Below are positions 48,464 to 58,030 of a stretch of DNA of 64,000 bases, piece by piece (within the stretch, counting starts at the first letter, position 1; each line of letters starts with the position of its first letter). The notes under the pieces were generated by a model, which did no database searches, had not been told where the DNA came from, and worked only from the letters and a program-made list of their open reading frames with translations. The stretch is from Stentor roeselii. Lineage: Eukaryota > Ciliophora > Heterotrichea > Heterotrichida > Stentoridae. The stretch lies in NCBI GenBank assembly GCA_006503475.1, contig RSEH01000179.1, forward strand, positions 34,005-98,004. Direction: 5' to 3'. Position numbers and translations under genes: made by a program.

Positions 48464-49338
48464 CTATGAAATAAAATTTGTTAAATCATTTGACATCTGC
48501 GCTTTAAACAGCGTTTCTCCTACTTTAAAATTCATCCCATCAAAAATTTCAAAAAAGTTATCAGCAAAAAGCCATGTTCCATTAGTGCTGGCTTTTTCTC
48601 CATCACCATCTGAGATTTTCCACTGTTTATCAAAGAAAAACTGGCAGTGGTACCTTGAAAGACTTGTATCTTCAAAGCGTATTTGGCAGTCAGACATTCT
48701 TCCAATTTTAACAGGAGAGTCTTCCGGTTCGAAGCTTCTGAATAATCCTTACTTCTTGAAATCCGCTTTGGGGCCTTCAATAAACCTAAGAATCAATTGA
48801 TTGTCTTGAAGACTGACGATAAGATGCGAGTCTCCAAAAGAAATGATGTAAGAATTAAAGATCTTTATCGGTCTGTCGATTTTAATGAAAGTCCCGAGTC
48901 CTTCGCCCATATCTTTAATGAAATAGCTTCCAGTTTCTATTTAACTTCACCTTTGTTGAAGTTGATCATAAAGTGTCTCTTGCCAATTCCTTTTTCATTT
49001 TCAGGTAAAATTAAATCGTTAACAATTGACCGTCCTTGTTTTTCAAGACTTCCTGCATAGACGCATCCATCTTTGACAGTCCGTTTGGAGAATTTCAAGC
49101 CGTGAGGAGATATTTCAAATTCAGTTCCGACGACCATGTGAACAGTGTCGATGACGACGAGGGTCAGTTTGAGGACTTCAATGTTTGTGATGTTTATATT
49201 CTTTTGAAACATGCTGTTGTCGTCTTTTTCCTTGCGTTTTAAGTCTTTCATTGACTTTTCGTTGAACTTGGATTCTTCGTTTTGGTCAAACAAACAGCAC
49301 TACTTAAAAAATACACAAAATCTTCTTACTTTAAACAT
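48464..49338 (-). CDS. tandem FHA-domain protein
   Basis: Four exons in reading order (49315-49338, 48951-49299, 48753-48936, 48464-48737) give 276 residues; exon lengths sum to a multiple of three. Introns are 15 nt (49300-49314, GTATTTTTTAAGTAG; 48738-48752) and 14 nt (48937-48950). The first exon encodes just eight residues; spliced, the N-terminus is MFKVRRFCCCLFDQNE, a three-Cys cluster after basic residues that could be palmitoylated. Two FHA-like folds follow, one with FIKDMGEGLGTFIKI and one with KIGRMSDCQIRFEDTSLSRY plus STNGTWLF. The second keeps the phospho-threonine-binding Arg and Ser of FHA domains, so it could bind pThr peptides. Confidence 0.85.
48937..48950 (-). other. candidate 14-nt intron (second case)
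   Basis: On the coding strand GTGAAGTTAAATAG must be removed as 14 bases to join FMINFNK to ETGSYFIKDMGEGLGT in the first FHA domain. It shares the last eight bases, TTAAATAG, with the candidate 14-nt intron at 36630-36643. Confidence 0.65.
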
Positions 49339-49388
49339 TTTATAAAGATTTTAACCATGTTCTAACTTTTAAAGCGAAATTTCTATGT

Positions 49389-50105
49389 TTATTTGATGTA
49401 GGCGTTTTGAAGACGGTTGAAAATCATGGAGATTTCTTTATTAGTGATGTTGGATAACGTGAAACTCAGCATGTCATGTGCGTCGAAGTTAACCTTGATC
49501 GGAGTGTAAGTTGCTAAGGCTCCTTTAAATTTGAAGCTGAAAACCAATTCTGAAAGTCCAGGATTCGCGGTGCAGATGTACTCTTCTTTGCTTTTTTTCA
49601 CTGAAAGCTTCAAAAAGTCCTCATAAAGGCTGAGTCTGTTATTTAACACATTGAGTTTCGCGTTGAGTCCACGAATTATTTCGCTATAATCCTCTTCTTT
49701 ATTAGAAATCGTCAGGTTTAGGTCATTTTCTACTTTCTTAGCTGCTTCTTTTTCCTCTTCAAAGGCGCTCATTTTCTTGTGAAAGACATTTTCGAGTTCT
49801 TGATACTCGAGGAGAAGTCTCTGGTTTTCACTTTTACCGTCTTCGATTTGTTTGGAAAGGCAGCAGAGGTGATTTATTCCAGTTTTTGAATGGATCAGGT
49901 CAGAGACTGATGAGACTTTTGAGTACTCCTCAGATAATTCTTGAAGAGAAACTTTTTTCATTGAATTTTCTGAGACTCTTGCTTTTCGGCCACTGGGAGG
50001 ATCAGGTTCTTTCACGTTGGGCAAAGGGCCTACGGCGAATGACGCTACAGGGAAAGGGCATCTGATGAGATCTTTGTTTAAAATGAAATCATTAGCGTTT
50101 AGCAT
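49389..50105 (-). CDS. hypothetical coiled-coil protein with globular C-terminus
   Basis: The 238-residue product has a basic, Pro-rich N-terminus (about 1-50), a coiled coil (about 80-165, Glu/Lys/Leu heptads) and a compact C-terminal domain of beta strands and helices (SELVFSFKFKG, YTPIKVNFDAHD, MIFNRLQNAYI). This N-coil/C-globule design recalls small kinetochore subunits with RWD-type ends (SPC24/SPC25/CSM1 class), but no diagnostic residue confirms that. Confidence 0.65.
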   Translation of the reverse strand: MLNANDFILNKDLIRCPFPVASFAVGPLPNVKEPDPPSGRKARVSENSMKKVSLQELSEEYSKVSSVSDLIHSKTGINHLCCLSKQIEDGKSENQRLLLEYQELENVFHKKMSAFEEEKEAAKKVENDLNLTISNKEEDYSEIIRGLNAKLNVLNNRLSLYEDFLKLSVKKSKEEYICTANPGLSELVFSFKFKGALATYTPIKVNFDAHDMLSFTLSNITNKEISMIFNRLQNAYIK

Positions 50106-50185
50106 TTATCGCACAAATTGAAATGACTGTAAAAATCCAAGTAATAATGATTAAACCCTAATTTATACATCGAGTCAAATCTTAT

Positions 50186-51181
50186 CTAATTGTTAATAGT
50201 TGAGTTCTTCGAGGCGAAGCTTTTCCAGTTTTTTATAAACACATTGATCACGCTGACCTCTTCTTCATGGATGACTGGAAGTCCTTCGTTTTTCGCTTTA
50301 ACCTTCGTTTCAAGTCCTTCAAGTTTCTTCGAAAAGCCTTGAAAGTCCTTCAAAATGTCCTGTCTGCTCGGTTGTTGCTTTTCTTGCTTAAATTTGTAAA
50401 AACTTAAAATGATTTCCTCGTTGTTGGTCTGCGCTATTGTCAGGTCCAGTGCATCAAGAACTCCGATGTCTGCAACGGTTTGCGCCTTTTTCGCCTTCTG
50501 AGGGTTCATCAGGTACTCCCTCGTTCGTTTGTACTCGTCTTTTGAGAAGAACTCGACTGAACTCGCCATGCTCGTCGCTCTTTCTCGCTTGGGGAGAAGG
50601 TCTGACTCCTGGAAACGACCTGAACCGATTACTGCACTGAATAACTTTTCTTCGTCTTCTTCTTCGACTTCTTTTATTGTGCCTTTTAGGATCTGCTTTT
50701 CTTTCTCGTGAGCTGTTTTCAGCTGTTCTTTGGAGAGGCTGCTTGGACTCACTTTTTTCGTGGTGTAAAGCTCCTCTTGATATGTGCTTACTACTCCGAA
50801 CTTTTCATGGTTGATTGCGAATTGGTCCCAGTTTCTATCCTCAGTTTCCAGAGTAAGTTCAGGGCCTTCATGACTCCATTCTTCTAAGTTCCTCCGATTA
50901 TCTTTCGACTTAGAGATTTCAGAATCAGTTCTGAAGTCTTTTTTCTGATGTCTCAAATAAACACAAAAAAAGTCATTAGGAGAGAAAGTCACAATTTCGT
51001 GTTTCTTCAAAATAATCATTTCCTTAGAGCAGGACCCTTCCAAAATTTTCCCAACAAAGCTTTCCATGCGATTAGTGACGACTTTGCAGTTCTTTTGTAT
51101 AGATTTGCTGATGCATTCATCTATTAGTTTGACATTACTTGAAGGCTTTTGGATTTTTGAGAGAAATTCGGAGACTTCCAT
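50186..51181 (-). CDS. hypothetical protein
   Basis: A 331-residue protein starting MEVSEFLSKIQKPSSN, with mixed charged and hydrophobic sequence in the first 100 residues (ENKCKVVTN-like, KHEIVTFSPNDFFCVYL) and a longer Glu/Lys/Gln-rich helical remainder. No motif, membrane segment or signal is recognised. It lies five bases downstream of the LRR gene on the same strand, the shortest same-strand spacing in the window. Confidence 0.7.
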   Translation of the reverse strand: MEVSEFLSKIQKPSSNVKLIDECISKSIQKNCKVVTNRMESFVGKILEGSCSKEMIILKKHEIVTFSPNDFFCVYLRHQKKDFRTDSEISKSKDNRRNLEEWSHEGPELTLETEDRNWDQFAINHEKFGVVSTYQEELYTTKKVSPSSLSKEQLKTAHEKEKQILKGTIKEVEEEDEEKLFSAVIGSGRFQESDLLPKRERATSMASSVEFFSKDEYKRTREYLMNPQKAKKAQTVADIGVLDALDLTIAQTNNEEIILSFYKFKQEKQQPSRQDILKDFQGFSKKLEGLETKVKAKNEGLPVIHEEEVSVINVFIKNWKSFASKNSTINN

Positions 51182-51186
51182 TTTTA

Positions 51187-53850
51187 TTAAGACATTTTTG
51201 CGAGTTCTCTCTGAACACTGAATGGCAGAATGCCCGTCAATCTTGGCAAGGTTTCTTCCAAGTTTAAACTAAGTCCTTTGTTATTCCCGCAGACCATGTC
51301 GACCGCTCTGCTGATAGCTTCCAAGAATTCAATGAAGGTCATTTGGTACTGCCTGTCAGTGTCCAGTTCCTGCACCTGAGTCATCATCGCTAAATTAAAA
51401 GCAATGGCAATCTCTCTAGCAGTGAAATTATCATTCAAAAGTTCAGCCCTGATAATTATTTCATTAAACTCTTCCAAGCACATAAAAGCTTTTTGCCCAG
51501 GTTTTACTTTTTTCCTGGAAAAGCAAGAATAAACGAATTGCAACAAATTCATATTATTTTTCAAGGCATTTTCGACACTCATGTAAAAATACCTGTCTTC
51601 TCTCCACTTCTGAGCAGAAACATGTCCTAAGTAAGCAATGATATGATTGTCGAAGACAGCACTGACCGCATCAGACTGACTGACACAAATTCCTGACTTG
51701 AAGTACTTGTCAAGTGCGATTCTTACTAAAATCTCCATGAATTGAAACCGGACAAGTGAATTCGGAGGACTTCTAGGGTTTCGAACTTCTTGGAAAAGGG
51801 CGCCTTTCAAGTGAAAGTCGATGTCAGACAAGCGGAAGGTGTTGTCAATTAGCTTGCTTTCATTGCAGATGTCAGTGAAAACCATTTGTCCTATTGACCA
51901 GATGTCTCCAGCAGGTGCGACTGAAGAGTAATATTTGTAGATTTCTTTAACTAGAGGGTATCGACTTGAAACAATTTCTTTTATTTTCGCGAGTTCAACA
52001 GGGTCCTTCACCAGTCTCGGCACTTTGCATTTACTCCAGTCGTACTCGAAGCACCTGCCGAGGAGTTCAGGACTGTCAAGTTTATAGTCTTTAAAAATAG
52101 AGTCCGCTATCGACCATTGCTTTTCAGCGACTTTCGGACGGTACTTGCGAAGTGGTATGCGAGGAAGAGGAGACTTGTCATTAAGTACACTGAGCAAGTC
52201 AGGTCCTTTAGGGTTATTTTTAATGACGTTAACTTCATTGAAAGAGATTTTAACTTTTTTCTCAGGAGTCACCCAGACCTCTTTTTCGATATTTTTTCCA
52301 TTTTCAGTCGGCCTCTGAGCAGTCTGCGGTTTGCCGTCGACTGTGAAAATATAAGAAAAGTTCCCTGGAGGACACATGCGAGTGACTTTGTACTCAGGAG
52401 GTTCCAACAAGTCGCCGTCAAAGTCATCGAAACTGAGATGAAGGTAAACTGGGTTGACCCTTTCGCCAGTCCACTCAAAGGTGACAAGGCTCCACCTTTC
52501 ACAGATCCAGCAGTTGCTGACAGGTCTCCAAGTGAGTAAAGTGTTGATGCGACTGAAGCCCATCATCCTTCTGAACCGCAAAGCAGAGGAAGGACGGTCT
52601 TCAGCGACAGGCGATACAAACCCAAGCTCATCAACATCTGCGTGATTTCCTGACATGTGGATTCCGAGAATCGTGTGATTTTTTTCAAGTCCTTTTGAAA
52701 TCACTTCAACGTCTGAAGTACTTAAAGAGTTATTCGAGATGTCAACATGAATCAACGACGGGTGCTTCTCCAAAGCGTCTGCTAAGACTTGGGTAGAGTC
52801 AAGTTTTGACAAGGTTTTTAAACTGTTCCAACTCAGGTCCAGGACTTTTAAACTCGAGTTCTTTTGAAGGGCTTGACAGAAATTTAAAGCGCCTTGAGAA
52901 CGGATTAGGTTCCAGTGAAGGTCTAGCTTTAGAAGGGTTGAGGTCTGTGAGATGAAGGAGTCTAGGGTCTTGTTGCCTTCGATTGAGTTTTTTGCTAAGT
53001 CGAGCTCTAGGATTGTCTTGCTTTTTTTTAAGGCTTTGCAGATTATCCTGCATCCTGAGTCTTTTAGGTTTAGACCTTCGAGTTTCAGGATTTTTAATAC
53101 GGATTGTCTTGATGAGATGAATGAGGATAGAGAGAAAAGGTTGTCTTGAGAGACTTTGTTGTTTGAAATGTTTAGCTCAATTAACTCTTGAGGGTTTAAA
53201 CTGGAAATTATCGTTTTTATTCCTTGGTCGCTTAAACGGTTGTCGTTTAGTTGGACTTTTATTGGAGAGATTTCTTGCATTCCTTCTGATAAGGCTTCGG
53301 CGTAGCGATTACCGATTGAATACATGCTGATGTCCACTTCTTTAATATTCCCTTTCCTTTTAAACACTCCTATCGGCATAGGTGCGAGTTTCTTTTCATC
53401 AATTTTATGAAGATATTTCAATACAGGAGTAGTCGATTTCGAGTCATTAAACCTGTTATTTTTCGGAGAGCTGATATATTTATAACTTTCAACGAAGTCC
53501 AGTCTAGCCTTCTGCCCAACCATGTGAGATTTGGGAGATTGAGAAGTTCCTCTTGCAAACATGTGCAAATGATCATAATAAGTAGAGAGTTCTGGAAGCT
53601 TAACTTGACTGAGAGGTTCAGGAGTCCCTTCTTCAACCTCATCTAATTTGAGTTCCTTTTTCTGAGTCTCTTCAATGACGTCCAGTTTTTTCTCTTCTTC
53701 AAAAGTTTTGATATGTTCGAGTTTCTGAGTCGCGTAAACCTTTTCGATACTTTGCTTGTTTTTTTTCTTTTTTTTTCTTTTCCTTTTCTTAACCTTCACA
53801 GGGGAAGTCTCGAAGTAAGTCTTTTTGTGACTGGGCAGAAATAACGACAT
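51187..53850 (-). CDS. large leucine-rich repeat protein
   Basis: The 887-residue protein has a basic N-terminus with a Lys/Arg cluster (KKRKRKKKKKNK) that could be a nuclear signal or microtubule-binding patch, then RI-type leucine repeats (about 150-410; examples LKILKLEGLNLKDSGC, LLKLDLHWNLIRSQG, LKVLDLSWNSLKTLSK). A beta-rich central region (about 420-550) with WICERWSLVTFEWTG and MCPPGNFSYIFTVDG follows, then a long helical C-terminus containing RFQFMEILVRIALD and MTFIEFLEAISRAVDM, which have EF-hand-like helix patterns without clear Ca2+ loops. The combination is characteristic of large ciliary LRR proteins. Confidence 0.85.
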   Translation of the reverse strand: MSLFLPSHKKTYFETSPVKVKKRKRKKKKKNKQSIEKVYATQKLEHIKTFEEEKKLDVIEETQKKELKLDEVEEGTPEPLSQVKLPELSTYYDHLHMFARGTSQSPKSHMVGQKARLDFVESYKYISSPKNNRFNDSKSTTPVLKYLHKIDEKKLAPMPIGVFKRKGNIKEVDISMYSIGNRYAEALSEGMQEISPIKVQLNDNRLSDQGIKTIISSLNPQELIELNISNNKVSQDNLFSLSSFISSRQSVLKILKLEGLNLKDSGCRIICKALKKSKTILELDLAKNSIEGNKTLDSFISQTSTLLKLDLHWNLIRSQGALNFCQALQKNSSLKVLDLSWNSLKTLSKLDSTQVLADALEKHPSLIHVDISNNSLSTSDVEVISKGLEKNHTILGIHMSGNHADVDELGFVSPVAEDRPSSALRFRRMMGFSRINTLLTWRPVSNCWICERWSLVTFEWTGERVNPVYLHLSFDDFDGDLLEPPEYKVTRMCPPGNFSYIFTVDGKPQTAQRPTENGKNIEKEVWVTPEKKVKISFNEVNVIKNNPKGPDLLSVLNDKSPLPRIPLRKYRPKVAEKQWSIADSIFKDYKLDSPELLGRCFEYDWSKCKVPRLVKDPVELAKIKEIVSSRYPLVKEIYKYYSSVAPAGDIWSIGQMVFTDICNESKLIDNTFRLSDIDFHLKGALFQEVRNPRSPPNSLVRFQFMEILVRIALDKYFKSGICVSQSDAVSAVFDNHIIAYLGHVSAQKWREDRYFYMSVENALKNNMNLLQFVYSCFSRKKVKPGQKAFMCLEEFNEIIIRAELLNDNFTAREIAIAFNLAMMTQVQELDTDRQYQMTFIEFLEAISRAVDMVCGNNKGLSLNLEETLPRLTGILPFSVQRELAKMS

Positions 53851-53962
53851 GAGTATTTATAACTGGTCCATTGTTCTACAGTGAGTTCAGGTTATCGACT
53901 CAAGGACATAAAGCAGTGTCGTTATTAGCTGAATTCATTTAATTCTTGAATATAAATCTATT

Positions 53963-55459
53963 ATGCAGTCCTTAGACAAAAGTCGCTCAGACTCCTCCCA
54001 GTCAAATTTCGTGATCAGCCACTATCAAATCGGCAGAACAATAGGCAAAGGGACATTTGGCAAAGTGAAGCTGGGAGTCCACACGTTGACAGGAGAAAAG
54101 GTAGCAGTTAAAATCCTTGAAAAGGAGAAAATCAAAGATTCTTCCGACGTGGAGCGAGTTTCGCGAGAAATCAAGATATTGAAGCAAGTGAATAACCCGA
54201 ACATAGTAAAGCTCTACGAAATCATCGAAACTCAAAAGCAGCTATACCTGATAATGGAATACGCTTCCGGCGGAGAACTGTTCGACTACATCGTGGCGCG
54301 GACGAGGCTGAAAGAGCAGCAAGCCTGTCTTTTCCTTCAGCAGATCCTCGCAGGTGTTGAGTACCTTCAGCTGATCCGAGTGGTGCACCGTGACCTGAAG
54401 CCTGAGAACCTTCTTCTAGACAACAAAAACAACATAAAAATCGTTGACTTCGGACTAAGCAACTTATACAAACACGAAGAAACCTTGAAAACCGCCTGCG
54501 GGTCGCCGTGTTACGCAGCGCCTGAGATGATTGCTGGAAAAAGGTACCACGGCGCACAAGTCGACATCTGGAGCTGCGGAGTCATTCTTTTCGCAATGGT
54601 CAACGGGTACCTCCCCTTCGAAGACCCGAACACTTCAAGTCTCTACAAAAAAATCATCGCAGGGGACTTCAAGTGCGGGTCTTGGGTGAGTCCAGAAGTT
54701 CATGACCTGCTTAAAGGAATTCTTAATACGAACCCTGAATCTCGCTTGACCATTGACAAGATTCGGGCTCACAAATGGTTTCAAAAGTTTTGTAGTAAGT
54801 CAAAAGAACCGCTTTCATTTGATAGCTCTGTTTTAAATGAAAATGTTCTGAAACAGGTTGAAGCACTCGGACTTAGTCTTGAGATGACTCGTGAAAGTGT
54901 CTTGAAAAATAAGCATAATAAGTTCTCTTCGACTTACTTCTTGTTGCTTAAGAAACATGAGACACAAATGCTGAACTTTTCACTTGCAAGCAGAATCACT
55001 AGTAATAACATACCTCCTGCCAATGGTAGAGGAGAAAGTCACAGCATTAACCCGCGCATTAAGAAAATTTATGAGATTAAAGTTGAGAAGTTCAATAATT
55101 CAATGGTCAAAGATCCGGAAAATGCTATGAGGGTCGGAAATAAAACTATTGTTAGAGAAATTCATTATGTGAGGCCTGCACCGCGAAGGAAAATCGTGGT
55201 GCCATCTGTCAATTCGAATAGAGACCCCCGAGCGGTGAGTACTGGGTTCAATTATATTAAGAATAATCAGATTTCTACAAGAGATCCGCCTGCGCAACTC
55301 CCTGTCAGCAGGAGGAACCCGCGGTCGACTAACTATCGGACTCCTTTCGCTTTTCAAAATGATTTGGCTGCTAGTCTTAATATCACGATAAGGAATCAGA
55401 GCACTCGTGCTGGGACTGCTCTTGATATCAGCCAGACTACTAACTACAGAAGGTACTAA
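53963..55459 (+). CDS. SNF1/AMPK-type protein kinase catalytic subunit
   Basis: The 498-residue kinase has all catalytic motifs: GKGTFGKVKLG, VAVKILEKEK, VVHRDLKPENLL, VDFGLSNL and the AMPK-type activation loop LKTACGSPCYAAPEM, with the conserved threonine in TACGSP (Thr172 equivalent, target of LKB1-like kinases). A UBA/autoinhibitory segment follows the kinase domain (VLKQVEALGLSLEMTRESV, then KFSSTYFLLLKKHE). The C-terminal 150 residues are basic and Asn/Arg/Ser-rich, lacking an obvious beta-subunit-binding KA1 domain. It should phosphorylate metabolic or stress substrates when the T-loop is phosphorylated. Confidence 0.93.
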   Translation: MQSLDKSRSDSSQSNFVISHYQIGRTIGKGTFGKVKLGVHTLTGEKVAVKILEKEKIKDSSDVERVSREIKILKQVNNPNIVKLYEIIETQKQLYLIMEYASGGELFDYIVARTRLKEQQACLFLQQILAGVEYLQLIRVVHRDLKPENLLLDNKNNIKIVDFGLSNLYKHEETLKTACGSPCYAAPEMIAGKRYHGAQVDIWSCGVILFAMVNGYLPFEDPNTSSLYKKIIAGDFKCGSWVSPEVHDLLKGILNTNPESRLTIDKIRAHKWFQKFCSKSKEPLSFDSSVLNENVLKQVEALGLSLEMTRESVLKNKHNKFSSTYFLLLKKHETQMLNFSLASRITSNNIPPANGRGESHSINPRIKKIYEIKVEKFNNSMVKDPENAMRVGNKTIVREIHYVRPAPRRKIVVPSVNSNRDPRAVSTGFNYIKNNQISTRDPPAQLPVSRRNPRSTNYRTPFAFQNDLAASLNITIRNQSTRAGTALDISQTTNYRRY

Positions 55460-55479
55460 TCTTATATAATTAAAGAATC

Positions 55480-56370
55480 TTAATATGACTCATTGCAGTA
55501 GCTGCATTTTTCTTCTTGAGAACAACTGTGACAAGACACGCAGCTGTTTTGACATATTTTAAAAAGAAGTTCTTGTTTGTAAAGCTTGCACACAGAGCAT
55601 TGAAACCACTCCGGGATGCCTGTCCAGTCCTGAAGAGTTTCTTGGATAAATCCAGTGATTCCATAATTTTTAAGTTGTTCGTCTATTGCAAGTGCCTTTT
55701 GTATCCCTACCATTTTCGACTGGCTACTTCTTGATGGACTAGTCAGAATCTCAATAATCTTTCTTGACTCAGCACAAGTTGAGCTAGTATGAGTGTAATA
55801 CATCTGAAATTTCTTCATATTGCGGGGAATGCAAAATCCTCGTTCATTCCAATAAAAAAAAACCAACAAAGCGGAAGCTTTGTTGCAGTAAAAAGCTTTC
55901 AAAAAATTATCTTCACTGATGGAAATGTGAATTTTCAAAGTAGTCGCCAAAGCCTGGAGGTAAGTCTCTCTTATATTAAAAGACCTTTCTTTAGCCATAA
56001 ACATTTCTGAGTCATCAGGGAACATCGAGCACATCAAAATCCTCACAAAATAAGAAACAGCTTTTAAGAACCTCTTCATGAGAATAAACTCTTTAAGCAC
56101 CTTCAAAGTGGTTTTTTCATCATTTTCATTCAAATAAATCAAAAACTGATAAAAAACCGAGAAATTTTTCCGAGTTTTGACTGAATCGAAATTCCTCCGA
56201 CATTCAGAAAACTCAGAAATCAAAGACTCAATACTTTGTTTATACCCAGCAGGATGACGAGCCTTATTTCTTACAAGAACTTTCAAATAACTAACTCCAA
56301 AAGTGACATAAAACGACTGAGTCATGGGAATGATTTCAACATGTTTTTCCCTTTTCTGAACTCGCAGCAT
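55480..56370 (-). CDS. hypothetical helical protein with C-terminal zinc-finger-like cysteines
   Basis: The 296-residue product is helical with a mixed hydrophobic body, and ends in a dense cysteine/histidine cluster: FQCSVCKLYKQELLF, then NSCVSCHSCSQEEKCSYC. Paired C-x2-C motifs of this kind form a RING or other zinc-binding fold, suggesting a ubiquitin ligase or binding module. The N-terminal body matches no family I can name. It converges with the AMPK-like kinase gene by 20 bases. Confidence 0.72.
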   Translation of the reverse strand: MLRVQKREKHVEIIPMTQSFYVTFGVSYLKVLVRNKARHPAGYKQSIESLISEFSECRRNFDSVKTRKNFSVFYQFLIYLNENDEKTTLKVLKEFILMKRFLKAVSYFVRILMCSMFPDDSEMFMAKERSFNIRETYLQALATTLKIHISISEDNFLKAFYCNKASALLVFFYWNERGFCIPRNMKKFQMYYTHTSSTCAESRKIIEILTSPSRSSQSKMVGIQKALAIDEQLKNYGITGFIQETLQDWTGIPEWFQCSVCKLYKQELLFKICQNSCVSCHSCSQEEKCSYCNESY

Positions 56371-56545
56371 TTATACCATTTAATACCTAAGAAAATTGCA
56401 GTACACCCCGTTAATCCCATAAACAAAAATGAGAAGTCGAACCGCTCCAGCCGACACAAACAACACGATTCGTTCGCATTTATCAAAAATCCGCCAAGCC
56501 CGAGCCGAGTAAATTCCATTCAGAGTAGAATCAAAGCCAGATGAC

Positions 56546-58030
56546 TTGACTCCGAAAGTGACAATGTGGCGCAATGCGATTGATAACCTTCAAAGAGAAC
56601 TGGAAAAACAGGCCCAGTATATTTCAAGTTTGAAAGAAGTCAGTGAAGACCCTAACAAGGTAAGAGAGTTGCGTTTTCGTGAAGCACTTCATCAAGTAGT
56701 CCGTGATTTAGGTGAAGAGTTCAAGTCGCTGGTTAATATGTTGAAAATTCAGACTCATTTGACTAAATCTTGCGAGTTTAGCAACTGGGACCTGGTCCTT
56801 ATGAGTCTTCGCACTGAACTGTCCAATTGTATCATTGAGGGCAGTAAAGGGTCTGAGTTTGCTATTGTCGCGCTTCAGCAGGTTTATAGGTATCGAGACG
56901 GCTTGCTTGCTCAGATCATCCAGTCTTATCTTCACAAGAAGATTGTTCTTTGGATGGACCTGGGACTTCAAAGTGAAGAGTATGTCAAGGGAGAGGTACT
57001 CACAGCCACTCAGAGGATTCTCAAGGCCAAGACCGATACCGGCCACGTTCCAACTAAGTGCGACTTCGTCCTTCCAAAAAACGACAACTCCGATCAACGC
57101 GGTTACATTCCTGAAATGAACAGCGTTCTGAGCTCTTTCACAGAAGAGTTCACCTCGATGGTCCGAATGATAGAAAATAACTTCAAACTTCATGGGGAGA
57201 GCAAAACCAGTCCATTTGTCGGTTCTCTTCGAGAAGAAATCGAAGCCGGAAAGAAGCAGATATACATCCTTGAAAAAGAACTCCAAACCGCAAGAAGCAT
57301 TTTGAAAAACCCTGACAAACGCGAGATGACTTCCATAAACCGAGAAGTCTTCGAAACAAAGCATCAACTTGAACTCGCCAACGCAAATGTCCAGAGACTA
57401 AAAATGGAAAAAATCAACCTTGAGTCGAAAAACATTGAATTTATTCAAACCCTGGACGATATGCAAACTCGGCTTAAAACTTTAAATGATTCCGTCTTTC
57501 CAAGGCTGGAAGACCTGGAAAAGACTCAGGCGGAAATTGTGAACGAGTTGAAAAGGATCAGGCAAGACGCTGATCTTTTACCTGAGATGTTTAGGAATGA
57601 AGTCAAGTTGAAAAAAACTATCAGGGAAGAGAAACTCTTGGCGGAGGAAAAAATGAAGAAAGCTTTGGAAGAACTTGAAGTTGTCAAGTTTTCCAAACAG
57701 AAACTTGAACAGGAAAAGGACAGGAAGGAAAGAATTAGTTTGCAGGCTATTGCTGCTAAGAATATGGTGGATGGGTATTTGAAGGAAGCGAATTTGAAAG
57801 TAGATGAACAGAAAAAGAAATTGGAAGAGGCTTTGAAGGTCATTGAACGGCTTACTAAGGAGTCTGAACAGTATAAGACTCAGTTTTTGGAACTTCAGGA
57901 ACATATGTATATTTTGAATAATCGCATTAATGAACTTGAGGATCAGAAGAAGGCCTTGATTGATCAGCTTAAATCAATGGGAGTTCAATCTCGCGCACAT
58001 TATGTTCATAGAAGACTGGAAAAGCCGTAA
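56546..58030 (+). CDS. coiled-coil protein
   Basis: A 494-residue protein with a helical N-terminal half (LHQVVRDLGEEFKSLV, AIVALQQVYRYRDGLL) and a long heptad-repeat coiled coil from about residue 220 to the end (Glu, Lys, Leu, Gln-rich). An alternative start at the internal ATG 56564 is possible. There is no domain signature. Coiled-coil proteins of this length are common in ciliary and basal-body structures. Confidence 0.8.
   Translation: MTPKVTMWRNAIDNLQRELEKQAQYISSLKEVSEDPNKVRELRFREALHQVVRDLGEEFKSLVNMLKIQTHLTKSCEFSNWDLVLMSLRTELSNCIIEGSKGSEFAIVALQQVYRYRDGLLAQIIQSYLHKKIVLWMDLGLQSEEYVKGEVLTATQRILKAKTDTGHVPTKCDFVLPKNDNSDQRGYIPEMNSVLSSFTEEFTSMVRMIENNFKLHGESKTSPFVGSLREEIEAGKKQIYILEKELQTARSILKNPDKREMTSINREVFETKHQLELANANVQRLKMEKINLESKNIEFIQTLDDMQTRLKTLNDSVFPRLEDLEKTQAEIVNELKRIRQDADLLPEMFRNEVKLKKTIREEKLLAEEKMKKALEELEVVKFSKQKLEQEKDRKERISLQAIAAKNMVDGYLKEANLKVDEQKKKLEEALKVIERLTKESEQYKTQFLELQEHMYILNNRINELEDQKKALIDQLKSMGVQSRAHYVHRRLEKP

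Noticed and set aside
51181-51187. Operon of three minus-strand genes (49389-53850)
   Set aside because: Close spacing is general in this genome and the products show no shared pathway, so co-transcription is not supported.
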